Assembly (NCBI RefSeq): GCF_021018805.1
Contig: NC_086247.1
Coordinates: forward strand, 89,016,140 to 89,080,139
Length of the DNA stretch: 64,000 nucleotides
DNA from: Prinia subflava
Taxonomy: Eukaryota; Chordata; Aves; Passeriformes; Cisticolidae
Reading direction: 5' to 3'
Shown piece after piece: positions 51,458-64,000 of this stretch (position 1 is its first letter; each line of letters begins with the position of its first letter). Under the pieces are notes generated by a model that did no database searches, was not told the DNA's origin, and was given only the letters and a program-made list of their open reading frames with translations. The position numbers and the translations under genes were made by a program.

Positions 51458-52264
51458 TCATAGAATCATAAAATTGTTTGGGTTGGAAGGGACTTTTAAA
51501 TATCAATTAGTCTAACCCCCCTGCAATGAACAGAGAAATCTTAAACTAGATCAGGTTGCTCAGAGCCCCATCTAGTCTTACCTTGAATTTTTTGAGTGAC
51601 AGGGTATCCATCTATCACCTTTCTGGTCAATCTGTTCCAGAGTTTCACCACCCTTATTGTAAAGAATTTCTTCCTTTTATCTAGTCTAAATCAACCCCCT
51701 TTTAGTGTAAAACCATTGCTCCTTGTCCTACCCCAACAGACCCTGCTAAAAAGTCTGTCCCTACTCTTCTTGCAAGCCTTCTTTAAGTACTGAAAGGCTG
51801 CCTTTTTATCTCCCCATAGCCTGCTCCAGGCTGAACAACCCCATCTGTCTCTGCCTTTCCTCATAGGAGAGCCATTCCATCCCTCTGACCAATTTTGTGG
51901 GCCATCTCTGGACACGCTCTAAAAGGTCTTTCTTGTACTGAAGACCCCAGAGCTGGATGCAGTATTCCAGGTGGGGTCACATGGGAGTGGGGTAGAGAGG
52001 GAGAATCGCCTTCCTTGACCTGCTGGCCGCACTGCTTTGATGCAGCTCAGGATACTGCTAGCTTTCTCAGCTGTGAGTGCACATTGCTGGGTCATGGATG
52101 GCTTTTCACCCACCTTACCCCCAAGTCCTTCTCCCTGCATTCCCCAGCCTGTATTGATATTTGGGGTTGCCCTGACTCAGGTGCAGCACTTAGCACTGGG
52201 CCTTGTTGGACCTCGTGAGGTTTCCATGAACCCACTTTACAGGCTTGTCCAGGTGCCTAATAGT
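51458..52264 (-). mobile_element. CR1 LINE fragment, antisense to PHACTR1
   Basis: The longest CR1 copy here. Its 3' end is on the left, at 'tcatagaatcat', followed by 'gggttggaagggactttta'. It then runs through the CR1 tail and ORF2 end backwards to 'cttgtccagg' near 52252. It is 5' truncated and its frames are broken. The right boundary is uncertain by some tens of bases. Confidence 0.93.
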
Positions 52265-55200
52265 TTGTCTAATAAAGCACCTTCTTGCTTTGTCTGTATG
52301 CTTCAGAAAACAGTAAACCAGCACCATCTCAGTAAAGGTGTTGGCAGGATGCAGAGTAGATGATGTTCTTCTCATACCTTGCTGTTGGCACTCCTGCCTT
52401 GCCTTGTGAGGCACAGACCCTGAGGCGCTGGCACACCTCTTCAGAACTGTTTGTGATTCTACAAGGTGTTGTGTTTAGAGCCATGCACAGAAGCCTGTAG
52501 GGATCAGACACTGGAGGGAAAGGGGAAGACTTCATCACATCAACTCAAATAGTGTTTCCTACTGCTCTTACTCGTAAATGTTCTTCAGAGCCTCATGCTT
52601 TCCCTGCTTGCACAATTAGTTACAGTTTGGGTCAAACTGGGTTTACTAAAGCAACTTCTTGGAAATGAGGGTCACAGATGTACATATTGGATGTGCACCC
52701 TAATATTTGGCTGGGTTGTACCAGTTGTAGGAGTGCAAGAGTGTTCCCCAGTTTCCTCATCATGGTATGCCACTGATTTTGCCTGATGTCTTCCACCTGC
52801 CTTGGGCTGCTGGCCCACACAGTCTCATAACAGCTCTCAAGTTGGAGAGACTTGTGGTTGCCAGATGTGCTGGGCTGCTTGTGATTTCTGCCCATACACA
52901 GTTTCTCTGTCAGCAAGAAAGCCAAATCTGCCAAACATTTGCCAGGTCTTTCCAGAACTGAAGCAACCCAGTCTGAGCAGTAGTATAAGCCTATCCCTGG
53001 ATATCTGTAAGTCTGCATATTGTGGTCAGAGAGCATCTCCACAGAGCATGCATGGCTCATCCGACACATCTGAGAAATGTGTGTATTTCTATCGAGGAAA
53101 AAGTATACCCCAAGGAGACCAATCCACCCCAGCCTTACTACTATGCTTGGGATGCCTTCTGGGAAGTAATTTGCAGCTGACTTCATGGTGCATGCACCAG
53201 AAGGAGAATTTTCTGGCCTAATAAGGGTGCTGATGTGCTATATACTTCATTGTGTTATCACACTAGTGCACCAGCAAGGTGAAAAAATCACTTTCTACGG
53301 TTCCTCATCTTAGAAGAGCTACCTAATAATTGACTATATTGAAATATTAGTAGATGCTGCAGCATTAGATAGATCCTCTGTTTATACTGACGAATGATGC
53401 ACTAAATGAGTTTTGAGTATTGTTCTGAAGCCTTGAGCCTCAGTTCTTTTGTAGTGTCAGTGTCTTAGGAACAGACAATTCGGGGTGTTGTTACTGTTAC
53501 AATTCTTAATTGTTGCAGAAAATATTGGTCATACTCATTGGAAGGTCAGCAAAATAATAAAACAGCATGATCTCTGTGGGTCATTGAAACAGTTCTTTCT
53601 GGTCTTTTGGAATGCAGGATGATTACTTCATTGCTGATCAACACCTTTAAAACATTAGATCTTTTGAATTTGTGAAGGGGAGCAAAAGAAATGGATGTAA
53701 CAGCTAGCAGGTGATTCTGTTTCACTGGGCAAATCAAGAGCCTGGAAGCTTAAACTTTTATAGCAGTGAGAACTGGGTCTGGATTCTCCTAGATCAGGCT
53801 TATCAGTGTGTGGTGGTAGTGATGGATTCAGTTTTCACTGCTTCTGTATTTTTTAAAATAATGTGCTCCACGTGATGTCCAAAAATCCAAAAGCTCCTAG
53901 CAAGAAGCTTATTTGAAATATATGCAAAGATGAGTTGTTCTCCTGATAGATGGTTGGTTGCTTCAATTTGAGCTTGGTATCCAATACTTAGAAACTCCAT
54001 TGTCACCTTAATGTGGCAGAGAGGTTATTTTGGTATATGGTGGTTTTTCAAACTCTTCTGAAAGATTCATCCTGCTCCCTAATTCAACAGTGCTCTTCAC
54101 TGGGTGACCTTCATGAAGTTTTATTAATTGCATGCTTTCATGGAAGTGTACTAATGTCTTGGGGGTTTTGACATGGCCACTGTTGGTTTTTTTGGCAGAA
54201 TTTGATAGAAAATCAGCAGAAAGTACGATAGTCATACTTGTTCACATTTGCTTCTTTCTGTTTGGTGCCATGGATCTGGACTGGGATGGCTACTGGAAAA
54301 TGGACTTTGTGGGTAGAAGGACTTGGAGGGATGAGGGAGGAACCTAGCACAAATGATTTGTCACTGAAGTATTGAATGGAAAAGCCACTCTATGAAATGT
54401 GGACTATCTTCTGTCTTAAGCCCCTTCACTTTTAAAGATACATTCTCAAAGCTTTTAAGCTCCAAATATTAATGCATATTCAAAACTATATTTATTATTA
54501 AGAAATAATAGTGGAGGTCAGAATTCCAGCAGGGTTCCTCTAAAATAGTAATGACTGTCAGATGATGCATTATCTGGCAGTGTAACGGAGTAGCAGGGGG
54601 CCTTGTACTAAAATCTTAAATGCCAAGAAATTAAAAAGCCAAATGTTGTCATAAATACTCCACTCTGGTAAAAGATGAAGGTGAAACTGGAGATCCAAGC
54701 TTTGCCTTTGTACACAGGATCTCCTTTTTCACAGAGAGACTAGAGTTAGTGGTGAAATGGGAAGGGTAAGGTAATGTTCTATCTAAAGAAGAATGACAGA
54801 TAATAAACTTAATAATTATGAGTAATAAAGAAATTACAAGATTTATTTTAATTCTTTGTTTCTTTTTGTTTGCCTTTTAAATTTTTATGTACTCCTGCTC
54901 CAGTGTTCATAAACAACTTAGGATCTAAAGACCCAGAACAATAATGAGAAGAAAAAAATAACCACTTCTAATCATCAGATTTGTATTTACAATTATCTTC
55001 ATTTAATCCAATGTAAACATTAAAAAAAACCAAAACCATTTGTGGGGAGAAAGAGAGGGAAGAAAACTCTCACCTAAAGCTGAGAACGTATGCTGAGGAC
55101 TTTTGACTTTTTGCTTTAATACTGTTAAAAAAAAATAAAAATAGCTAAAGTAGAATTTTTGTATCAGTACTTCACAGATTGGTTATTATATGATACATCA

Positions 55201-58080
55201 CAAAACTGGTAATCCTCGAAATCTGAAGCTTTCTGCTGAGTCCAAAGGTAACATGCTCCAAGTAGCAGGTAGTAGCTGGAGCAGCCCCATTTGTGGCATT
55301 GAGACTGCACAAATGAGGAGGGGCTGCAGAACCAAACTCTGCCTCGACACCCAGCTCTGTTGTGCTGCTGGTCTGTCTTGGGGAAGGTGGGAGGGAAAGG
55401 CACTCAGCAGCATGCCTCCCGGAGCAGAAGGACACTGTTTCACCTTTCTGCTTCACAGGATGAGAAGACCTGTTTTGCCCATGTGGTCAGTCTGGACCCT
55501 GCTGAGCAGTTGTCCTCCTGCTGGGACGTGTGTCTGCCTGGGATGGATGTTTAGTCCGAGGAGCACTGAGGTCACTTATATGTCTCAGCGCCAGCCATGC
55601 TCTACTGATGTGTCAGGGAAGGAATCTGCCCTTCAGGGCTTCCCTGCTGTGATGCCATTCTGTGCTGCTGCCAATGTGGAGCTATCCCTTGAAGACAAGA
55701 GAATATGTGTCCCTCAATATTTGTCTGAAAAACACCGATACTTCCTTTCCTGTTTAAATCTGTGTCAGTGAAAAGGAATGCCTGTGAGCTAAGCTATTGT
55801 ACACCCAGTGTGAAGGAGATGTAAATAATGCAAGCCCTCATGTTAAAATTATCTGGTTTTTTCCACTCTCTGCCTTGCTGGTCTGTAGGTAAGATTTCTT
55901 AGTGGGTGAGGCAATTGATATATCTGGTTGGTCTTTTACTGAGTAATCCAGAATGGGGGATAGCAATGCGTCAGTTCTACTCAAAGCTGAAAGAGAATGA
56001 AGTTCATGCATTTTTCAGCCTGGTGTGAGTACTGTCTAGTAAATATCAGTGGTCCTGAACCCCACAGACTTTGGCATCAGCAGGAGCCTGCTCTGGCTTC
56101 CTTCTGAGTGCAGTTTTTAAGCTGTCTCCAGGGAGTTGTTTACTCTTGGCAAGTCAAGTGACTGAAAATCCAGTAAACGATCTTTATGAGCATCATTTTA
56201 ATTCTCTGTATTGTATTTGAATACTAATCCCTGGCCAGGCCTGTGCTGTTCTTTCTACTTCCTAGTTCTCAGCTAGTGCATTCATAGTTTCATGTTGCTC
56301 TGCCACCTTTCAGCTCCTTTGGATGGAGGCTGGAAGCTGAAACGATGAAGACCCCAGTCACAGCTATTCAGCTTCTGTTCTGCTGGAAGAGGTCACTGTA
56401 ACAACAGGATCAGAACAACGTGTTCATTCTCCTTACTGCAGAAATAAGTGACCTCCTAGGAGAGCCCTAGTGTGCATACATAGAATTAAGTTTTGGTGAT
56501 TTAGTGAAGAATAATCTGCAGTGAGGAGAGAGAAGATGGAGTTTCAGGCTAGTCATAGTTCACCATCTCTCAGGCCAGTAGGGTTGCCAGTTAAGAGAAG
56601 AACCTTTATTTGTATTTCAACAGCCTTGTGAATGAAATATGAGTATTTACCCTAAGGATAAGCTTAAAAAATCCTCAAAGGATTAGGTTTATGATAAATT
56701 CATTTGTAGGTAAAGCAATGTTGGCTTTTAGGCTTTCTTTTGGTCTTGGTGGTGTATGGATCAGCTAAAACAGAAACATTGTGCTGTTTCCTATGGATCT
56801 TTACTACTTGGTAAAGTATTATCTATTATCGTTGTACTTTATTAATTTCATGCTTTTCTTTTGATGCTGCTTCATAAGATAGCTAATGTTGGATTCTACT
56901 CCATTGCCATGGAAAAACAGTATTCAACCAGACAAGAAAAACAGAGAAAGAATCTCTTAGGCCTGGGATTTAATCTATTTTGCTGTACAAGTGTATCTTG
57001 AATATGTGAAAAAACATACGCTCATTCATACATTCACACACATCCTCAAATCCTTCTCAATCTATGATGCTGTTCTTGAAATGCCATGTAGTTTTTAGGA
57101 GAGATAGAGTCTTTGAGACATTTCTCCAGCTGATCAGGGTTTCTGCTGAAGGGCTCTTGCTAGGTAAGGGTTCATTTCAGCTTGCACTGCATCTGAAGCT
57201 CAACTACCTGTGTGCAGTGGGGAAGGGTTTCATCCCTTTTTGTTATTCTGGGGTTTGGTTCATCAAAGTGCCATAAGAACATGACCTTCCAGGAAATTAT
57301 TTTTCTTTCTGAGGGAAAGATTTTGGAAATTAGTACTCAGCCAGGTACTCTCTATTTCATTATTTCAATTGTGTAAATTTAACCAGATTTAATCACTGGA
57401 TCTGACTGCAGTGGAAGAGAGTGTCATTTTTGGAGAACGATTCTAGCAATGGAAAGGGGAAATGTACTTCCCTTCACAAAACCTCTTTTTAGAAAAGAAA
57501 TACCTCCCTGTTACCAAACACAAACAAGTTAGGCACCACCATCTGCTGTCAGTGTAGCAGATCCCATATTAAGGAATGCCTGTGTGTCCATTCCATCAAA
57601 TAAGAACTTAGTCATATATTTAGTGCAATTGAACATTTGTGGTAATGTGTATTGCTGATAATTCATACTGACAGTAAGCTCTGAAAATATCAACCTGAAT
57701 ATTTTCTGACAAAACTTACCATGTGGCAAAGCATACATTTGCCTGTAGTCATTTAAAAATTGATGTGGTGTCCTTGAGTGGTTTCCTGAAGCATAGTCCT
57801 GATTTATAAGCCAGTCATCTAAAGAAGAAATAGATGCACCTCTTGTGAAATGAGTGTTGAATACCTTCCACATACTTACATTTCTTTGTATATATATATA
57901 TTTAGTGCTTGTTGAACCTCCAAGGGTGTCTTTGAAGCCTTTCATTATTTTTTTTTCTTTATCTTAAAGAATATAGAATACAGCCGGTTTCCATGCATCC
58001 CTCACTTTTCTCCTTTCAAGTGACTTTTAGAGTTTAGTTTTCAAGGTAATTCTGTGTATGGGTAATCTTGAGGTGGACTA
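52265..58080 (+). other. PHACTR1 intron continued; no exon seen
   Basis: No recognised exon or RNA gene. The minus-strand frame at 52632-53186 (184 codons) and the plus-strand frame at 55190-55771 (193 codons) are the longest frames outside the CpG island. Neither shows a domain, signal or family resemblance, and the second overlaps open frames on the other strand. A TA-dinucleotide run lies near 57889-57902. Confidence 0.6.
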
Positions 58081-58602
58081 CAGAATCACAGAGGGGGTGG
58101 GGTTGGAAGAAACCTCTGGAGATCATCCAGTTCAACCCCCCCATCAAGGCAGGGTCACCTAGAGCAGGTGACACAGGAACACATCCGGGTGGGTTTGGAA
58201 TGTCTCCAGAGAGGGCTACTCCACAACCTTCCTGGGCAGCCTGTTCCAGTGCTCTGCCATCCTCAGGGTAAAGAAGTTCTTCCTTGTGTTGAGGTTGAAC
58301 GTCTTGTGTTTCAGTTTATGGCTGTTATACCCTGTCGCCGGGCACCCTGAAAAGAGTTTGGCATCATCCTCTTGGCACCTGCCTTTGAGATACTTACATG
58401 CATTAGTGAGATCCCCTCTCAGTCTTCTTTTCACCAGACTACACAGGCCCAGCTCTCTCAGGCTTTCCTCATAAGAGAGATGCTCCAGACTTTTTGTGAC
58501 CCTCCATTGGACCTTCTCCAGGAACTCCTTGTCCTTCTTCTACTGAGGAGCCCAGAAGTGGACACAGCATTCCAGATGTAGCTTCACCAGGGATGAGTAG
58601 AG
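58081..58602 (-). mobile_element. CR1 LINE fragment, antisense to PHACTR1
   Basis: CR1 in reverse orientation. The minus-strand frame 58216-58434 still spells the ORF2 C-terminal HWNRLPRKVVE motif. The left side has the typical 'gatcatccagttcaaccccc' of the CR1 3' part read backwards. The copy is 5' truncated and non-functional. Confidence 0.93.
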
Positions 58603-61600
58603 ATTCATAGAGGTTGATAGAGGGGAAAGGAGATGATACCAACCAATGCATAAAACAAAAAAAGCCCACCATCACCATCAAAAGAAAACTCCAAGAAATA
58701 GTGACCAACCTGTCAATTCATGTGGACGCTCAAATAAAAAGTATTCAAATGCTGACTAGAGCTTGCATTTTGCCTCATACCGCAGTTGCTACAAATCAGC
58801 TGTGCTTTATTTATACTTGTGTGTCATCCTATTCGATGGGTTCCCTCTTGCCTGAGAGAACACACTTAAATCTAAACTTAAATCTGTTCCTTTCTTTCTG
58901 AAACAATAAATTTTGAAATTATTTTATAGACTGTGCTGAAACTTTTAGTTTAACCAGTTTGCCTTTCCTTTTTTTTAAACAAAATTTTGTTTTCTGAGCA
59001 AACCAAAGAGGTTTATTTGCATTTGCTAGCAAATGCAGCAGACAGTTGTAATTTCCATACATTGCCAAACAAGCCAGAGAAACAACCTTTGAACAAGAGT
59101 TAGTAGAATTGTCAGGCAGAACATTTGAACTGATTCACAAACAGCTCTTTTTTTCCCCTTTTTTTTTCTTTGCACAGATCTGGATTTATCACTGTGTGCA
59201 TTTATGTCTTATCTGTCAAACAGGATGTTTCTAGATACAAAAGTGAAATCAATTATTTTAAATGGACAAATAGTAATAAAGTAGTGTTGCTGGTATTCAG
59301 CAATGCTACAAAACAATACTGAGGCTGCTTCTATGATTAGTGAATACCTCACTTTTTCCCAAATGGTCCATTGGACTTCTTCCTGCAGAACCCCAGCCTT
59401 TGTGCAGACAAACGCGTTAATCTTCTGAAGTGGCTGGGATTTCATGCTTTGGAGATGTACTTGATCAAAGAAGATTGCTTAGACAGTTAAAGCTGTTAAA
59501 TATCTTCAGTCAGCTTGTGTCTTGCAGGCCTTGGGCAGCTCTGGATTCATCAAAACAATATGCTTTGCAGTTCAGTGTTATCAGTTTCTGGACATTATCT
59601 CTTCTCCCTCTACCCACAGTATGAATTCCAGATATTTTGAAAGCTTCTCAGTGATGAAAGTGCCTACTCTTGTGTTGTCTTTTTTCATTGTGGTATTATA
59701 CAAGTACTTTGCTGCACTCTGTCACTGGACATGAGACATCTGTTATTTTAATTGACATAGAAAGCTTTAAAAATTATTAAATTTTAAATTATTGGCTAGC
59801 TTTAAAATTTATTTTTCTATATTTGCAGGAAATTATCTTTTTTGAGGTTGGTTTGCCATACTACTTCTAAATCTGGGAAAATACTATTTTGTTCTTTTAC
59901 AGCTTGATTAAAATTTATGAAAATTTTAGAACTGTTATTCCAGAACATGGGGGGAGAAGCAGAATACCCAAGACAGGAGGCTGTAATGAAAAGCTTTTGA
60001 CTTAGAGTGCTGATGAACTGAAAATACATGCCGTTTGTACTCTGACCAAAAACTTGTATCTGATAAAGGCTGGTATTTGAGAGAGGGTGATGGTGATGTG
60101 AAAGAGACCTTCCAGATTGTGGGAAGAAGGTTTCAGGAATATGATTGCCTTCTGTGGTTGGACTTAATTTGTTTCATGCATGAAGTACACCTGTTTCCTC
60201 ACTCTAGCTGGAACTAGAGCTTGCACAGAAAACCATCTAGTAAAATAATAGATCCCAGCTGTTTTTACTGCATCAGTTGTCTGGACTACCTAGAGAGGGT
60301 ACACATTTACAGCTAGGATGGAAAAATCCTGTATCATCTTGTATTTAAATTGGATTACCTTACTGTGGAACCACACCAAACTACAGCAGGGGCAACATTA
60401 GGATGGCTCCTCTGACATCTAATTTCAAAGAGTTGTCAGCATCAACAAGGTTCATACTTGTGTTCATCAACAAAGGATCATTATTCAGGACTAGGAGGAG
60501 CTTTGAAAGAGATCATTGTGTCCAAGTCTCTGCTCATGTAGCCTGTCTGGTGTTTGACCTATTAATTCTCTGCTTTGTCCAAATGCATTGAGCTCTTCAG
60601 AAGTGCTACTGGCAGCATTACATTGGATAAAGGTATATGAGTGGTTTTGTTTGTATGCATTTGTTTTCCCAAACATATGTAAAAGCATGAATCATACAGT
60701 GGGACACTTATTGGTGTACAAACATTGTTTCCCAAAACTGAAACAAGCTGTACTTGCAGCTTTTACACTTTTTTTTGTACATCCATATAATCACTTAAGA
60801 GAATTTTGTTGCTTTTATCCATTGACTCTGTCCCAGTTAAAGCAACTTAAGTCATAAATGTAAGCTTAAAAGCTTGTCTATACCTAAGTATTTCATTGAA
60901 CTGTGACCCAAGGAATGTTCTTGCAACAGTCCCCGCTTCAGTTAATTGTGGCTATTCTCGCCTGTGAAAGCAGCTTGGTTTAAGATTTCAGCAGCTGGAT
61001 TTCAGCCATAGCAATTTCTCTTGCACAAGTACAAGTTAGAACAGTAACCATGCAATGGAAATCCTGAAAATCAGCTCTTCAGGCATTCAGCATTTAATTT
61101 GCTTGCTAAACTGTCACTTCCCTTTTTTTTACAGTATCCATTCAACCATAATTTTTTCTTCTGGGTATTCTTTATTGTAGCAATTTGCTATTGAATTTAT
61201 ACTGTTACTTTTTTGTTATTACTTAAGGGATGGGTTTTCATATTCGTGGTTTTCAATGGTAGGCATGAGCCTAACAAATGAAACTTTTATTCACTTAAGT
61301 AGTATCAGCTAGCTCTATGATTAGTGCTTTAGAAAATCCTCAAAAGAAGCTAATAGGAACTATTTCTCTGTATGTCAGAGTCGTAAGGTTAGAGGATTTA
61401 AAAAGAATTTCCAATTCAGTTTTTTATAAAAGTAGTCTTTTTATTCATGTTTATTTGGACTTGTATAATTGGCAAACTTGACTTCATGTTATTTAGAAAA
61501 TATGCTGCAGACATGCTGTTCAGACTAGAAGTAATTGATCAGCCTGGCTCTTTTTCATGTGCTCCCAGTGCTTCTAAAAACTCTCTGCGAGCATTGTTCT

Positions 61601-61993
61601 TTTGCTCCACCCAGACAAGGTGCCTCCTGAAGACAGGGCACTTGCCTGAGTGAACTTTTGAGGTCTCTATATATTCCCTGACCTGCAAAGTCAATTTAAC
61701 TTGAAAACCTGTAGAGAAAAATGTCATGGTATAAACTTTTCTAACAATTTTTAATAATCATTAACAAGCCAGACTTTACTCAGATTTTGACTTCAGGAAG
61801 TTGAAGACAGAGAGGTTTTGCTGCTTTGTCTTCCCATGTGTCTCAGCATGGAAAATTTAACTGGTAGTGAGCTTCAGTACTTAAAAGATGATGTGGTGCT
61901 TTTTGTGGCTGTCATGGTGTGGAGACTGAGCAGAAGACCAAAGATTGTATTTACAGAGGGGCATCCTAGAATGCTCCATACGAGGAAGGGATA
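58603..61993 (+). other. PHACTR1 intron continued; no exon seen
   Basis: AT-rich single-copy sequence without recognisable genes or mobile elements. Short T-runs lie near 58970 and 59150. Confidence 0.6.
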
Positions 61994-62410
61994 CAGGTGA
62001 CTCTCCCTCGCATCTCCACTCTCATCAGACCCCGTCTAGTCCAGCGTGTTCAACTCTGGGATCCCCAACATAATAATGACCTGTTGGATTGAATCCAACC
62101 AAAAGGAATCCCTCAGGAGAGCTAGAGAGAGACTTTTTACAAGGTTATGTAGTGGTAAGACATAGAGGAATGGCTTAAAACTGTCAGAGAGTGGGTTTTG
62201 AAAAGATATAAGAAAGAAATTCTTCACTGTGAGGCTGATGAGATGCTGAAACAGAGAAACTGTGGATGCCCCATCCACAGTTGAAGTAGAAGTGTTCAAA
62301 ATGAGGTTGGATGAGACTTCTAGCAATGTGGTCTACTTCAAATTGCCCTTGCAGTGAAGTGGGTTTGGAACTGGATGATTTAAGGTCTAGTACAACACAA
62401 ATCATTCTTA
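61994..62410 (+). mobile_element. CR1 LINE 3' fragment, sense
   Basis: It starts within the CR1 segment for the end of the ORF2 reverse transcriptase and continues through 'gactttttacaaggttatg'. It ends at a decayed 'ggatgatttaaggtctagt' tail. Several small deletions are apparent compared with the other copies. Confidence 0.88.
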
Positions 62411-63571
62411 AAAAGAAAAGATTGAGATCTACTCCCCAGACTCTTGGCAGAGTTCTCTAAATTCAGTTTGCCCAGTTATTGCCACTGATGAGATTAATGG
62501 CTTCTGACTATCTACACAATATAGCAATATTCTGCAATTTTAAAGCCACTGAAGTTGTCCTGTGAAGTAATTAGTGCTCTGTTAATGATATGGGAACTGT
62601 TATTTTGATAATTGTCACTATAAACTATCCCTCTTTCATCCTTCCACACCTCTCTTTTTCTTGCTCAGGGGCCATCTCTTCATTTTTACACATGCCCACA
62701 GGTATGTCCTGACCCTTGCCAGTATTTAAGAGGGATCACATCCTGCCAAGTCTCCTTTTGATTATAAAGCCAAACACTGTTTGCGTGTTTTTCATTGCTT
62801 GCACACGCATGTGTTAGCCTTGAATAATGGTCCAGGTGGCACTTAAATTTTTCTTTTAACACCATACTGAAAACAACCATGAGAGGATTATGGGAAGCTT
62901 TTGAGAAGTTCTCACCATTTAATAAGGCTAATAACTTAAAAATAAGAACCATTATCTCTCCCATCCCTAAATATGACCATCACTATTTAGATTTGAGCAG
63001 TAAGATAAAGGAAAGAGTTAGGGTTACTGTGTTCTTATGACAGTCTTTAGCTAGGTTAAATCTATCCAGTTTATCCCTGGAAAGGATAAACTGTCTGTTG
63101 AAATCAGTGCTTATTCATTTTTGTCTAGAGGGAAGATCACGGGACAAAAGGCAGACACATCCTCCATCTACTGAAAGTCTCATCTTGCTACCCTGTTTCG
63201 AACTATATCACAAATTATGCCAAACAGGATTGAAATATAGTCTGTAGTGCCAGCTGCCAAACCAAACCCAGTGGTTCCTCAGTGTTTCATTGAAGTATTT
63301 GTGTGGGTTTTTTGAAATTCAAGAAATCCTGAGTCAAACCATGAGATTGTAGAAGCTGAAAATTTTGATTTAGCAGGGAATGTCTAACTTGGGAGTAACA
63401 CTGGCCATTTGTTAGGAACTGGAAGACTCCTGCTGAGTTGCTGACAGCAGTTACTGATACCTTTGACAAGTAAGTGTTGCTCCTGAAAACTATGTAATGC
63501 GTTTGTATGTTAGAATATTGTTGAGGCATTGTATGCAGGGGGCAATGCTTTACTTGTGTGCATTAGGTAAG
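62411..63571 (+). other. PHACTR1 intron continued; nothing recognised
   Basis: No gene or mobile element recognised. The minus-strand frame at 62686-62964 has no known resemblance. Confidence 0.55.
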
Positions 63572-63722
63572 TTATTCTCAGAGGAGAGTTGAGGTGGGAG
63601 GGGCCCTCTGGAAATCATCTCACCTTGTTCAAAGGACAGCCAACTACAACTGCAGCAGGTTGCTCAGGGCTGTATCAAGCAGTTTGAACCTCTCTGTGGT
63701 TGGACACCCACAGCCTCTTGTG
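63572..63722 (-). mobile_element. Short CR1 LINE fragment, antisense
   Basis: About 150 bp of strongly diverged CR1 in reverse orientation, recognisable by 'gcagcaggttgctcagggct' and the surrounding order of phrases. It appears older than the other copies. Confidence 0.75.
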
Positions 63723-64000
63723 GATGTATTATCAAGTGATGACAAAGGTGCATAGCAGTGGGTTTCAGGTTGCTAAAAGCACATGTATCTCCTGAATGTT
63801 TATACCTGCCCCTCCACCTATGTAATTCACTGCTTGTTTCCAGGTGGCCATCTCGAGCCTGGCAGCTGGCTCTCCAAACCAGCCCATCTGGGCTGACCTA
63901 AGCCCCCACTGCTGCCATTACACCGGGCATGTGTACTCATGCTTTTGTCAAAAAGAAGTAGATGGAAGCAGATGGATGCCTGGCTCCACCTCCCAGCTAC

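Noticed and set aside
52632..53186. 184-codon minus-strand open frame
   Set aside because: Not recognised as CR1, retroviral or cellular protein; no signal or domain features. Probably chance.
55190..55771. 193-codon plus-strand open frame
   Set aside because: No recognisable domain or family; open frames also occur on the opposite strand. It could be part of a non-coding transcript but there is no support for a gene.
60500..60560. Possible further CR1 relic
   Set aside because: Only a few words resemble the CR1 antisense tail, too little to call.
38156..64000. Later PHACTR1 exons (basic region, RPEL repeats)
   Set aside because: I looked for the next conserved coding block and did not recognise it; it is probably beyond the window.
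1..64000. CRISPR arrays, rRNA or tRNA genes
   Set aside because: No regularly spaced repeats and no cloverleaf or rRNA sequence recognised; the DNA is vertebrate intronic and flanking sequence.

Overview
The window looks like avian nuclear DNA. It carries nine recognisable CR1 LINE fragments of the kind that dominate bird genomes, one likely solo LTR, otherwise AT-rich single-copy sequence, one strong CpG island, and vertebrate exons with GT-AG splice sites. There are no prokaryotic genes. I cannot tell which bird it is.

The one gene I can support is PHACTR1 (phosphatase and actin regulator 1), running left to right on the + strand; only its 5' part lies here. The first coding exon is at 25077-25194: a 57-nt UTR with an in-frame stop, then an ATG in good context, then 20 codons starting MDYFLDVESAH. 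Two versions of the next coding exon follow. Exon 'A' is at 36249-36395, in AT-rich DNA. Exon 'B' is at 38009-38155, inside the CpG island. Both are exactly 147 nt, phase 1 at both ends, with complete splice sites. By hand count they share 40 of 48 residues but only 110 of 147 bases, and most differing codons are silent. This is a tandem, old, selectively maintained exon duplication. It allows mutually exclusive, single, double or skipped inclusion without breaking frame, and is the most interesting item in the window.

Layout: 1-22856 is 5' flank or upstream intron with an LTR and four CR1 copies. 22857-23011 holds a candidate TATA promoter and non-coding first exon. 25077-25194 is the first coding exon. 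25195-36248 is an 11-kb intron with a CR1 tail and, at its end, a 42-bp perfect ATT/AAT palindrome. 36249-38155 is the exon pair. 37360-38520 is the CpG island, which carries a CRE-like site and a long pyrimidine tract, and has no ATG from 37521 to the ATG inside exon B at 38044; it may be an internal promoter giving a shorter protein. 38156-64000 is the start of a long intron with a second CpG-rich patch, an unexplained exact 38-bp direct repeat pair, and four CR1 copies. No later PHACTR1 exon (basic region, RPEL repeats, PP1-binding C-terminus) was seen.

The ORFs of about 60-230 codons scattered through the window are chance frames, CR1 ORF2 remnants or GC-rich frames in the CpG island; I annotate none as a separate gene.
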